NCBI RefSeq assembly: GCF_000204055.1
Contig: NW_006768773.1
Location: 1,023,879-1,087,878, forward strand
Length of the DNA stretch: 64,000 nucleotides
Reading direction: 5' to 3'
Source: Melampsora larici-populina 98AG31
Taxonomy: Eukaryota > Basidiomycota > Pucciniomycetes > Pucciniales > Melampsoraceae
In this document: positions 33,601 to 45,802 of the stretch, piece after piece
How the letters are laid out: each line of letters opens with the position of its first letter
Position numbering within the stretch: the first letter of the stretch is position 1
The notes under the pieces: model-generated
What the model was told of the DNA's origin: nothing
Seen by the model: only the letters and a program-made list of their open reading frames with translations
The model's database searches: none
Translations under genes and position numbers: made by a program

Positions 33601-34651
33601 ACACTTTCCAAAGGGGCTCTTCATTACATGAAATGTTTGAAGCAAAGCCATACATTCTGGGCATTAGAAACAAAGTAAAGTGTGGTAGGGGAACAATCAA
33701 AGTCTATTCAAACAGAGGACTGGGAAGTATTAGTAACACAAATACGTAAAGCAATACCAATGTTGAACAACTACTCTATGTTTGTGAACAGTGCTAGGAC
33801 ATAAAACAAATAATGAATCAAACTTGACATGAAAAAAAGGTCAAGTAGGAAAGTTATGATTATGACCAAGGGCTTGGTCTCTTTGGATATTGGCAAACCC
33901 CTTAGACAATGTTTTTTCCTTAACACCCTTGGATGCGTGATCATTGCAATGAGAAGCTGGGTATTATTGTTACTGAGGAAACATCCTATCTCATACTCTG
34001 AACTTGGAAGCTAGTGCTTTTGTTGACCTTGATCCTTGGGCAGACATAATATTGATAGATAAACATTCTGTGGCAACAACTTGACAGTGTTAAGCCTTGG
34101 AAATCAGGATTGGTGAATGCAACCAAAGTGCCTTTGAAAGGAAAAAACATAGACATCTTTTTGGCAGAAAATTGGCATGAATATAAATTGTCAAAAATTG
34201 AGTTCAAAGTAATTTTGTTGAAAAGTAGAGTCAACAAACATAGCTAAAGTGCTTTTGGAAGGAATAATTGGGGAGATATTTTTTTTGAAAGCAAATTTGC
34301 AGTGAATATGATTCTTTCCAAATGAGGACAAAGTGCTTTTATTGTACAATTCAATACTATCTTTGAATTAATTCAGCTTTGTTGTGGACCTATCAACATA
34401 GATAAAGCCACTGAAAAAAGAGCCTCAAGGTGAAAAGACCTTGTCACACCAACAGAATGACCAAAGGAACTGGAAGACTTTTGATCAAGAAATTACAATG
34501 TGTGCAAGAAGATGGATGACCAAAAAAAACAGGAAAACAAGGACTGACAAATATTACCTTGTACCTCTTTGAAATTTAGATGGGCAGTGGGTTTCTTGGA
34601 CTTCAAAACATTCAAATTTGTTTTGTTGATCAACCTTCATTCTTTTCAATA
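30652..34651. other. AT-rich gene-poor region
   Basis: No supported gene. It contains a GACAGACAGA/GAGA simple-sequence tract near 30990-31020, a CAT microsatellite near 31140-31153, repeated CCCAGTTTCCCAG-like strings near 32645-32715 and probably decayed transposon DNA from about 33000 on that I could not classify. Confidence 0.45.
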
Positions 34652-36175
34652 CAGTCAACCCTGTGCTACCGGTTCTCTGAAAACTTCAGCCTGCTAAATC
34701 TGGTAGGGGTAGACTTTGTTCAACTGCCACAAACTCTGCTGAGCCTGATCCACCATGTGTCTTTACACTTTGAAAACTGTGTTGTGCTTGAAAGCTTGCA
34801 AGCCAACCATTCAAAACAACTAGTTTGCCATCAGAATTCATGTGCTCTGCAAATGTTTTGGCTTGGCCTGGATAAGTGGAATGGTCAGACAAGTTTCATT
34901 GTTTTTGCATTGGAGCAAACAGTTGGCAAGTTCAGTCAAGTGTAATTCTCGGGATGGTGAGCCACCCTGTGTTGCTTAAATGGGAGTTCCACTGGGCTCA
35001 TCTGCAGATAATTCTCTTTTTTCTTGAGGATGTCTGAGATTGTAGTTTGACCAGGTATCTTGAAAAGATTGAACATATGTTTTGCCCAATTAGCTGGATC
35101 TTATTGCTCTATCTTTGGACACTGTGTGTAATTCTCACATATCTTCCTCTTCTGATCATCTGTCATAATTCTGGCTTAAAAAGACTTGATTCAAGGCATG
35201 TTGAGAGATTTGTATTTTCTATGGGAATTGATAAATGACGCCAACCTGAAAGCTTCCTTGAAGCTGGTTTTCCTTAGGCTAGATTCTTCTGGAAGGTTTA
35301 CAGCTTGCACAAGCCTCTGTATATAGACAGAAATGACTGTAAGAAGTTTTTAAAGGCTTCAAGTTCAGAAATATTCTGAAGCCAGTTTTTGAAATTTATG
35401 TTTTTCTTTGTAAACTCTGATTCCAGTTCAGGAAGCAGGAAAGGTGGTGCAATATCCTGAATGTTAATCAAGTTGGACATCAAGCGGAGTGATTGAAAAT
35501 GCAGCTGTTTGAGTCATTGAAATGGAAATTGGATAGTGATCAAGTGCTTGGATTTTGAAAGATGTGATTGCCAATCTGAATTCTTATTACAACTTGGATC
35601 TGCATGATGATGAGTTGCCAGGATATCTTGACTCCCATATCTGTAGCTCTTTGGTAAAATCACTGAAAGCTAAACCCATGGAAGTCCCTCCCTCTTGCCT
35701 CACAAGCTGAGCCAACTTCATACCTGCAAGGAGAGGGAGTGACTTTGATTTACTTGATTTGTGAGGCAAGATGGCAAAATGTGGTGGCACCAGGACTGCC
35801 CTACAGCTTGGTAAGCCTGTTTGCCAACCCACAATGTTATATTCTTTGTTTACCATGTCACCTACAAGAAAAGTGTATTGTAAGCATTTTTGCCAATGAA
35901 CCACAATGTGGTTTTGCATTCTGGGAAATTCAGCTTCAGAAAGCTTCAGAATATTTCTCAAGTCTTTACAAGTTGGCTGCATCTATATATTGCTTGTACA
36001 AGCTGAATCACTTCCAGAGGAACCCAGTTTAAAACAACCTGGCCTAAAGATTGTTTTGAAGTTGATGTTGTTCATCAATTTCCTTTTTTTCTTCTCAAAA
36101 TCTGAAATCTGTTAGCCTGTCAGACCTGGTACCAAGGGCTTCCACCAGGTGTACCGGATAGTACAGGGTTGACTG
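34652..36175 (-). mobile_element. Decayed pogo/Tigger-like DNA transposon
   Basis: The ends are inverted repeats starting CAGTCAACCCTGT (34652) and, read from the other side, CAGTCAACCCTGTA (36175). TA precedes the left end and TG follows the right, so the TA target duplication has one mutation. On the minus strand 35200-34686 reads as a broken pogo N terminus: TDDQKRKICEN, TTISDILKKKENY, then a CENP-B-type DNA-binding block (NGWLASFQAQHSF, THGGSGSAEF). Upstream on the same strand, 35982-35587 has ILPHKSSKSKSLPLLAGM, which resembles the LPPNTTSxxQPLDAGI block of the DDE domain. There are many stops and frame changes. The order of the two parts is the reverse of a normal transposase. Confidence 0.65.
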
Positions 36176-37615
36176 TGAATGAATTTTCAGCTTCTATCAT
36201 GGGGATTTATTTCAAATGTGGGTGTTCTCATATCAACACCTCTCTTTATTTATGCAGTTGCACCATTGGTCAAAGTTCATTGAATCCCTATCCACAGTTT
36301 CCAAACTTAAGTATCAATTTCCTTGAACTAACCTCATTTCTGTTTGTAATTTTTGGAAAACCCATAGCTCATTTTCAACACCTAGAGAACACAAGGGAGA
36401 CAGAATCATAATGCACCCAAAAAAGATCACTAAGAACATGTTTAGTTGAATCACCCGGAAATTAAATTATAAGTCATACAAGCAGTCTATAATCTGTTTC
36501 TTGATGAATTTCATTCAATAGTGAGCAAAGGATAATAAATCTGGTATATCTTATTCATTCAGTTTTTTGTTTTTCCTACTAAGGGAACAGGGATTTCAAC
36601 CATTTTATCTTACATTCCTTTGATCTCTGAACAGATGAATTCATGCATGTTTTTATTGCTGATTTCTTTGGCTTCTAACTTTGGGTTTTCTCCCAAGGAC
36701 CTAGTGTTCTGCTTTTCACATGGAATTTATCCTTTCCATTCAATTGGATTTGGACCATCATCACAGGTTTTTATTGTCAAGTTGCACCTTTGATTTCATC
36801 ACACTTTTTCAGGGCCTTCCAGGACATTTTATCCAGAGGTAACACACAATGATATTAGGTGTTCTATTACTTCCACTTCATGGAGTGTAAAGTACACTGG
36901 ACTGAGATAAAGGAATCATTGATTAAGCCTATGAGATTTTCCAACTAAGTGACATGATTTTTGGTGTTGGGTTTAGGAGTGGCTATGAGTTTTAAAGCAA
37001 GATGACAAGGATTTGAGATAGTCTTTAGAGTCTGAGTATTTGTAAAATCTTTTCCTTTCAAAAGAACATTTTGCAATAAAGTTTGTGGAAGTCTGTTGAT
37101 TCATTCTCTGCCTGTCTGGCTGTTTGGTTATCAAATACAAATTGATGTTACACGATACTTACCATTCAAAACTTTGGATCATAATAAATAAAAACCAAAA
37201 GAGAGCATATCAACAAAGCAAGATTGTATCAAAAGGCTTTGAAGCTTTTATCAAAGATGGCTTGCTCAGATCAAGTATCATGCTGGTTCAATAATTTCAA
37301 CTATATAAATGATCAGGATGATATGAAAGCTGATGTTTGGTGATAAGCAACCAAAAAGACATACAGGCCTTGAGGAATTTGATGAGAACATAAAACAGGG
37401 CTTGCCATCTCAATGATGTCGTCAATCAGAATGATCAAAAAACAAACATGACTTGAAGAGTAAACTTCTCTTGAGCCATGGCGGTCCGGGTCGGACGCAC
37501 CCGGTCTGAATGGACGCGTGGATGGATCCGGTTCTGGATCATGCGGTGTCCCCGAGTCTCGGCGATATGTTAGTTGGGCCCCGCAGTACGGTACCTGTGT
37601 TTTGAACGCCGTAGA
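36176..37615. other. AT-rich gene-poor region
   Basis: No supported gene. A short GC-rich stretch (GGTCCGGGTCGGACGCACCCG) at about 37488 resembles the GC-rich termini of the hAT-like elements elsewhere in the window, but I could not find a partner end. Confidence 0.4.
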
Positions 37616-38320
37616 ATGTCAAATTTTTCACTCCAACGCTCCTTCGTGTTTTACCCAGATTTGTCTTCCATGGATGGTAAGCACTTTCAAACAATACGAT
37701 CAACTCACTCAAACTCAGTAGAAACTTAAGATCCTTTACGCCTGAACTTTTTAAACAAAGGAACGATCAACTTCAAATAGCGAAAATAATAAAGAGATCC
37801 CAGCTCGACCTCTTTATAATTTATTACCTCAAAGTTTTCCAAATGATGTGACTAATCGATCATTATATGCTGGAAGATCCACGAAACCTATTCCAATTCA
37901 TCTTGCTCAACCTGAACGTTGGCAAAGGGGTGCTCAATTCTTAGGCGTCACACTTTCATTAGGTCGGTTTTCTTCTTTGATGAAATACACGATGTCTCTG
38001 CTTCAGTTAAAACCCTGGACCATTTTGTTTTATATTTCGGTGTTATCACATCAATTCAGGTATCGGGGTTTGGGGCGTTTTGTTCGCTGATTTTGGTAAC
38101 AATGATAGAGAAACTGTCTTTTCACCGGTGAGTATTTTTTTAAAATTGCAAGGATCTCTTTGAATGCACACTGATTAGGTTGATGGGTTTGGCCCTTGCC
38201 ACGAGAAAATAGATTCGACGATGGTTTGCACCGTATAAAGCTGCGATATTTAGCTTAGATGAACAAGACCGAAAAGTGCTTGCTTCTATCCAGAAACGAG
38301 ATGATCAGGATCGATCATGA
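37616..38320 (+). CDS. Small single-pass membrane protein, unknown function, possibly mitochondrial
   Basis: The last three exons are well supported: one ending at 37962, then 38060-38127 and 38213-38320. They encode RPLYNLLPQSFPND, HLAQPERWQRGAQFLG, one membrane segment FLGVTLSLGIGVWGVLFADF, and a tail with IRRWFAPYKAAIFSLDEQD. A possible first exon is 37616-37676, joined to 37795; this gives a 134-residue protein in frame, but that first splice is speculative. The layout (short N-terminal part, one membrane span with Gly face, Arg-rich tail) is like small mitochondrial inner-membrane proteins of fungi. I do not recognise the family. Confidence 0.5.
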
Positions 38321-39666
38321 TACCCGTCTCGCATCTATTGTTCTGTCACGGACATCCACTGAGCCTTGAACCTGTCCATCCACTGTGAATCAGGCGTCCC
38401 AGCCTTACGGAAGTTCTACCCGGAAGTTTGATCCATACCTTCAAGATTCCATTGATGGTGTTGTGGATAAGGTTCTTTAATAGTCTGCACCTTCCCGTTG
38501 ACAAATGTTGCCGCGGGGTACATGCGCTAAAGAGGAAGGAAAATCAGTTTTCACTTTGTATTCATCGCGATTGACTTTCTCCTACTTTGGTATATATACC
38601 CATACCGAGGGCGACCTGCATGAAACTCAAGTGAAATCATTGTCACTGTTTCCACACCTGATGGGTCGTTGTCAGCTCGCCAAAGTAGTGGTGCGCAGAG
38701 CGTATCATTCCTCTGTGGCAGTGCTCTCACTTTGACGCCATGGTCCAATTCTCGAAATCAGTAGGGTCATATCTATAATCATCATTCACATGAGTGCAGT
38801 CTATTGCAGTATGTAAATTGATGCCCCAAACGAAGAAGGCAAAAGATATCTGGAGTTTAGACTGTTTTAAGCTTATACTTGCCCTTACATATTTCCCTGT
38901 CACCAAAAGATTGTGGTATGACCGTATGTATGTGTGTAATTAAGTACAGACAGTATTTCGATCGGCTGCTGATGTGATTGAGGGAATCGAATAAATCTGT
39001 TTGAAACTGCGAGGTGGAGCTTCGGCTGAAAGAAATTAAGGCAAGCCCACTGCCTCCCTTGACTCAAATAAGAGAAGGACAAAGAAGAAATCTCACATAA
39101 AGGGTCAAAACAACTGCAGCCGAATCTGACGACATTCTTGAAGAATTTCTTCCCCGTTCTATATTCATCAGAAATTGAACTCGACTTGAACACTTTAAGC
39201 CAAAAGCCTTGTGTGATTCTGAATTCGTGTTTGAAATCATTGGAATTTAATCGTATCTCGGTCTGATTGCAGGCGTTCATTTGCAAGCATCCACGCTTTC
39301 TTATTACAAACAACATTCCACATACACCAGTACCACCACAGCTCAACTCAACATTGAACTTCTTCTCGATTTGCGACTTACAATCTATAAAGTCACTCCT
39401 TCAATATTTCCAGCTTCCCTCGTTCGGACTTTCCCTTCATCTACTCCGCTTTTGTCATCACTAATCTGTAACAAATCTACCTGCGGATTACACATTTCTT
39501 GTTTATCTCCCAAACAATTCTCAATCAGACACCATCTAACTTCAGATTCATTCACTTCCAGCCACTACTCATTTCGCTCTTAATATATCAAACTTTATCC
39601 ACTCTACACCTGTCGTTCGGACTATCATATTCTTTTAATCAAGTATCTATCTAAAATATATTCAGC
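38321..39666. other. Intergenic region
   Basis: No supported gene. The last 300 bases are C/T- and A-rich and probably form the promoter and leader of the GPI-protein gene at 39667. Confidence 0.5.
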
Positions 39667-41138
39667 ATGCGTTCAAGTTTTGTTGCTTTCTGCGTCTTCG
39701 CCATCTACGTCTCTTCTTCCAGTTGTGCCTCGTCTTTCGCTCGACGTGATGGCGGGATCTCTTACCCTAACGCTGCCTTAGAGAACGTTGACCATTCCTC
39801 CGAAAATTATCCTACTGAAAGCTCCAGCGATCAAGCTCCACCCAAGCCCATGGACAAGACCGACCCCAAGCCTATGGACAAGACCGACCCCAAACCTATG
39901 GACAAGACCGACCCCAAGCCTATGGACAAACCTGACACCAAGCCTACATGGACTCCACCTCCAGCTGACGTTAAGAACCAAGGTACCGAAAACCCCGATT
40001 ACCCTACCTGGGGTGGCGCTATGAACAATGACGGCAAAAAAGATCAACCTGCCGTATCTTCTCCTTTGGCCAAGGGACCTAAAGACGACTCGAAAGATCA
40101 AGCTCCTCCTGCTGAAGGCGTTTCTTACCCCACCGGTGGCTCAACCGGCGAGACCAAGCAAGATGCCCCACCAGCAGCCAAGCCAGATGCCCAAGAACAA
40201 TCTGACTACCCGACCAACGCTACTGGTGCCGGTTCTTCTAACCCATGGACTGCTCCTATGGACAAGAATCTCACCTCTACCCCCGGATCCGGCAATGCAT
40301 CAACCGGCACCGACGTATCACCTACCATGAAATGCCAGGAGTACGCTGAGGCAAACACCACTCATGCTTGTAAGTCTATCCGTTTCCCTTATTCTTTGTG
40401 TGTGTCCCGGTCTAATGGATGCTGTAATTTCTCTCTAGCTTGCGATAAAAACCCCGCTATCGTTTGTACCGGTGGTTGCACAGGTCCAAAGAGTTAGTCT
40501 CATCTCTTGATTCATTGACTTTAGCCTTCAGCTCAACTTGTGATATTTTGTTCAGTCGCCCACAACTGTCAACTCAATGCTACTTCTCCTAACACTACCC
40601 AAACCTGCACAATCGCTTACGGAAGGAGCTCTGCTTCATCATATGGTAAATTTCCTCCTTCTGTTGTTGTACCGAAGACGTACCATCCTTTTTTCTAACG
40701 CATCCCATGTTCCATGTCAAATTTTTGTAGTGTGCACCAACGATGATGGCGCTTACTCTTGCACCGGTCTTTCCACCGGAGAAGCTAGTAAGCCTTTGAT
40801 TCATTTTCTAACATGAAGATGATTCGATCTCGAGTAAGAAGCTGATCATCATTTTATCTTCCTTGATACCAGCTTGCACAGGATGTGTTGACGCTAGCAG
40901 CGTGAACTCCACCACATCTCCTGATGGAACCCCCTCAGGTTCTGGTTCAAGTTCTAACGAAACCTCTCCTGACGGTTCTAGCGAAAGCGGAGCGTAAGTA
41001 TTTTCGCTCAATAAATCCTTTTGGAAACACATTCTAACTTCGTTATTTTCATCTTTTAGATCTACTGGTTTCATTTCTCCTTTGAACGCAATCTTCACTG
41101 TTGCCTTCACTGTTGCCGGATCTGCTGTCTTACTTTAG
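39667..41138 (+). CDS. GPI-anchored cell-surface protein with KPMDKTDP repeats
   Basis: Six exons (39667-40369, 40439-40492, 40556-40645, 40731-40787, 40873-40993, 41060-41138) join in frame to 367 residues. A signal peptide (about 1-20) is followed by a Pro/Lys/Asp-rich region with four tandem KPMDKTDP units (60-91). A [S/N/D]YPT or SYPN motif recurs about every 20-70 residues. The C-terminal domain of the later exons holds about ten Cys in CTGGC, CTGLS and CTGC settings. A Ser/Gly/Asn-rich spacer and a hydrophobic GPI signal (LNAIFTVAFTVAGSAVLL) end the protein. It is probably a cell-wall or plasma-membrane surface protein. The Cys-rich part is encoded in small exons of 54-90 nt. I know no matching family. 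Confidence 0.85.
39844..39939 (+). repeat. Four-copy 24-bp tandem repeat encoding KPMDKTDP
   Basis: Units of AAGCCTATGGACAAGACCGA plus CCCC follow one another four times with a few synonymous changes; the last unit diverges to KPMDKPDT. Confidence 0.9.
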
Positions 41139-42446
41139 AACCACACTTTATTTTCAATACTTGATTAAACTTATAATTTCTCCGAACCTCAGGAATTTTA
41201 CCCCTTCTTGTCCTTTGTTGAGAAGTTGAAGAGAGCAAAAAAGAGCATATCAATAAGGACAGACAATTTATTTCTTCACCTGAGCAGTGGTCATTTTTTT
41301 TACTCAAGACGCGCGAGTTTTCCTTTACTATGTCCCTTATTGTACGAGCTACGAATCATGATACTCTTCAGGTAGGTTTCATAACACTATTGCCTCGAAT
41401 CGTTCATGTAACAATGGTACAATGTAACACGTTTGTTTTGGGAATTCTTCTTTCTAAATTATGAATGGCATTGGATGCTTTGGAAAAAGATCGAGCCAAC
41501 TGAATCCTTAAGACTCCATCTACGCCAATCGGGCAATGAGATCTTCAATCTTGTCTTACGCCTCTTGCATCTAGTGTTATCCCCATTGCATTTTTACCTT
41601 TTATGCTTGGCCGTCATAGCCCCATGCTACAACCTATTTATTGTGAATTGTCACAACTCCCGTCATCACTTTTTAGAAGAGTTGAACTCGAAATGAAATT
41701 GAACCTATGCTTGTCCATATATAGACCCAAAATGGACGCTCTGTTGATCTAACCTTGAAGTTTCCGTCAGGGCTCTCAAGCTGGATCACGATTTTGAGTA
41801 ATTCTCATAATCGTGCGCGGGTTCTGATCATTCATGGTAATCGGATCATATCAATGGTCCCGTCATTCCAGCAGTGTTGGAAGATACATAACTGCTGAAG
41901 ACGGATATGTCGAAAGCAGATTGTATGCTCCGAAGTAGTTGGCGTGTGTCGCCGTAAGGTGAGCACTATGGCCAGGCGGATCTATAAGGGCTCAAAAGAA
42001 TGCGAGCTGCAGTTGTTAGTCGAGCTCCAAGGTCTTTGCTACCTCACCTCGACACACTCATGCATGCCACTGCTAGCAGATGGGCAACTGTCATATCTGT
42101 GCGCCTAGCTCTATGTCAAGGAAATGCTGAGCGTAGGTGACCTGGCCTTCCTTACGCGATGCCTGGCTATTATCCATAACTACTGACACAATTGTTTGAA
42201 TCTTGCCCCTATAAAATCGCAGCCTTTTCATGAAGGAATATAAAGCCTTTAGTTTTTTAGTCAGGTTTCTTCCAACGCGACGTGCATATATCTTCATCAA
42301 ATAATCATTTCCTTGTACTTATATTCAACTCTCAGTCATCTCGCAGAATAATAGCCCGTTTCAGTCTTATTCCAAGATCTATCCATTTGTAAATACTGCC
42401 GGGCAGATCAACTCACGTTTTTTGCACATCCTACCCATCTATCAAA
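41139..42446. other. Intergenic region
   Basis: No supported gene between the two GPI-protein genes; the last 300 bases probably include the promoter of the second. Confidence 0.5.
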
Positions 42447-43984
42447 ATGTATAAATTCTCACCTCGCGCTCTAGGAACTTTGGTCACCGTATTTTGCTCG
42501 TTCACTTCAATCGTTTCACGCGGACCCTGGTCTATTGAGCCAAGAGATCAGAAGAATATTACTGGCTTGGGAATTTCAGGCGGAACCAGTTCGATCACCA
42601 ACGAGAGTAGCGCATCGGCTCAAAACACATCGTCTGTTTCCAGCAAAAACTCCAGCTCTCAAGTGTCGGCTTCATCAACTGACCTGACCTCAGCCGATTC
42701 TTCTGGAAACTTGACAAGGGGTGATGATGACCTGGACAATGATGACTCGACTTCATTTCCAAACATCTCAGCTACAAATTCATCCAGTCCAATGAACTCT
42801 TCGACTTCGAACAACGCTTCATCAACTTTGAACAACACCGCTGATAAAAATGCTAGTTCTGCAGTGATGGGGGCATCAAATAATCTAACATCAGCTAATT
42901 CCTCAAGCAACTTGACAGACAGCCCGTCTTCCTCAAGCAATAACAGGAATGTATCGGGTCTGAATGCGACTTCCTTTCCAAAGATCTCAGCTACAAATTC
43001 ATCTAGTCCAATGAACTCTTCGACTTCGAACAACGCTTCATCACTCTTGAACAACACATCTAATTCCTCTAGCAACTTGACAGACAGCTCACCTTCCTTG
43101 TCCAACAATAGCACTGGGTTAGGTTCAAATGCCACTTCATATCCAAACATCTCGGCTACAAATTCATCAAGTCCGATGAACTCTTCAAGTTTGAACAACA
43201 CAGCTAACAAGAATGCCAGCTCAGAAAATTCGATGTTAGAACCATCAACTAACCTTACCTCATCTAATTCCTCTAGCAGCTTGACAGACAGCCCTGCCTC
43301 TTTGTCCAACAATAGTAGTGTGTTGGGATCAAATATGACTTCAAACTCGACCATTTCGGCCACAAATACATCTAGCTCCATGAACTCTTCAGCTTCTCAA
43401 AATGTATCATCGACTTCGAATAACACAGCGGGAGCTGTCAAAAATTCTCAAGACGGACGTGTCGAATCTGCAAGTGGTAATAGGACCAGTCCTGTTTCGT
43501 CAACTGGCGCTAAAACAGGTTCGGATGCCCAACCCCCCGCAATCTCCTCCGGCGAATCCTCGAAACCCAATGGTTCCTACAGTGCTGTTCAACCTGTGCA
43601 CAGGAAAGGTCTTGCTCTAGCTCCCTCAATCTCCTCCGGCGATTCCTCAAAAACCAATGGATCCAGCAGTATTATTCAATCTTCAAACGTGACATCCAAT
43701 TCTCAAAGTTCTTCTTCGAGTAGCACATCTTCAAATAATTCCTCTTCTCATGACTCAACATCAGGAAAGAAAGGAAAGGTAAATTCTGAAGCCGAGATTT
43801 TAGCTAAACAGTACGTATTTCAAAGAAGTTTTTGTTTATCAATTTTGGAAAAGATATTCTTGATCTGATCTTGAGATTATTTTGTAGGACTGCTGAATCT
43901 GAAACATCACATTCTTGTAAACTCAACTCGCCCATCAAAGCTGTTCTTGCAATCATGTTTGGTATCCTGGTAATGGAAATTTGA
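42447..43984 (+). CDS. GPI-anchored Ser/Asn/Thr-rich surface glycoprotein
   Basis: Two exons (42447-43810 and 43888-43984) join in frame to 486 residues. An N-terminal signal peptide (about 1-24) is followed by more than 400 residues made almost only of Ser, Asn, Thr and Ala, with dozens of N-x-S/T glycosylation sites. Four imperfect copies of an ISATNSSSPMNSS-centred unit cover about 42750-43430. The second exon ends in KLNSPIKAVLAIMFGILVM, a GPI-attachment signal. This is the pattern of a heavily glycosylated cell-wall mannoprotein. It follows the other GPI-protein gene on the same strand, but the two proteins share no clear sequence similarity. Confidence 0.82.
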
Positions 43985-45802
43985 TGGTTGGATGAGTTCA
44001 TTTTGAAGCCGAAAGTATAATGTTAGAAAGTTTTCTTTGTTGGTCTGCGTCCCCTTCGTTGGTTCTTGAATTTTTAGCCCGAAGCCTTATTATAAATATC
44101 TGGGATGTGATACCAGATTATACTCATGGAAATCACCTTAATGTATGATGTCTGTATGACGTTGTCAGCTTTTCAAAAAAGCTGGGCTCTTCCCTCTGAT
44201 CATTTACGTCACTTTCTGACTAAGCGTCCCTACATCCACAGCAATTGACTTCCAACTGACTTGTATGGTCTCAAACCTTACAATACAGTAACAAGGTTGT
44301 TATAACTTTACATGCTTTCATAGCCATTCACCGATGCTTTAACAAGATATGCTTATAGCGCTGAGATGTTGTCAACCAGTGAAAACCTTTCTACACAGCT
44401 TCTCTCTTCTATGTTCAAAATTGACAACCTAAATTTGCTTCTTGTTTCAATTACACTTTGGGATATCAAAAGGACAGTCACTATGTATCTTGATTGACGT
44501 TGGATAAGTCACATCTCTTTCTATCATCTCACTACAAGTTGATAATGATGGCTTACAGCACCATATAAGCTTCAATACCTTTTGATATGATGACCTTTGA
44601 AAATGTAAGGTATGGATGAGGTTATGGGTGTGGTTCTAAAACTGTGCCAAAGGCCCACATTTTGTCAAAAGCTGAGGCTAGTTGATTTGTGGGGCCAAAC
44701 ACTCTCCAGTGCCACTATCCACTCTTGAACTTCCCCTTGGGCTTAGCCTTGGTCAATAAGTTGAAAGCTAGGGGGGCATTGCCTGGCATTACATCAGGCT
44801 GATGCATAGATTGTCATGCAACTGGAGGATCTCAAGTCCTACATGAAACCAAGCATGAACCCAAGTCCACTTTCTAACCACAAACAAAAAGAGTTTTACA
44901 CCAAGAGAAAATTGGTTCCAGCCAGGTACCTGTGTCATTCTAGGATAACTAGTCTTCTTGCTTTTAGTGTGTTTGGATAGTGTGGTATCCAGTTAAGCAA
45001 GACACTTCAAAGATGTTCTTGGTTAGACAAGAATACCACATCTTGGAACTTCATGAGGGTTTGGAAAAAACAAAGGCACACAGCGCACTCTCATGGTCAA
45101 TTTTTATGAAAAGGGGGCGCCAAGGTGCACCTAAGAATACGTGACTGCACGCATGTGGGTTCTGCACGATGGAAACCACGATTCATATCAATAGCAAAGC
45201 ACATCATATCAGTAAAAATCCTCGACAAAAATATCCTCATGAACGCTTCATAATGTCTAGTCTACCTTGCTTATGCACTTGTAGTTTTCATGTTTGCAGA
45301 GTAGCTTGATTCCTCAATGGAGAAACCTCTGGTTTGACACAAATGGGACAAAGTAGATTGTTGATGTTATTGATTGAACAAGATACACGGCAGTACAATC
45401 GGACACATGACCACTGTGAAATGATGCTCAGAAGGAAACAAAAACACATTATTTAGGTAAAGAAAACACTAGGTAAGATGGTACTGTAGAAGGATTTCTT
45501 TCTTGATAAAACACGTAAGATAGCACAATCATAGCAGAGGTACGCTGCGATCATCTCAGCACCATTGCGGATACATGATCTTACATAAGCAGTGGTAAAG
45601 ATACAATCACTACGTGAAGATTGGGACCCACGTCGACACTGGTGCGCTATGACACTGGTAATCGACCGAGTTCGAGGTTCAAGGTAAACAATCAACAACT
45701 CTATCCTGGTGTCGGATGGCCGAATGAAAAAGACAATGTGATAATTTTGAAAAAAGGCACGAGAAAGGAAATGAAGACTCGAAAACCCATCCGATTTGAA
45801 GC
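43985..45802. other. Intergenic region
   Basis: No supported gene. The stretch lies between the 3' ends of two converging genes. Confidence 0.5.

Noticed and set aside
33300..34250. Possible decayed Copia pol fragments
   Set aside because: Some translated stretches looked faintly familiar, but no motif could be confirmed in any frame.
42659..43381. 240-codon open frame antisense to the Ser/Asn-rich GPI protein
   Set aside because: A shadow of the repetitive TCN/AAC coding sequence; its composition mirrors the sense repeats.
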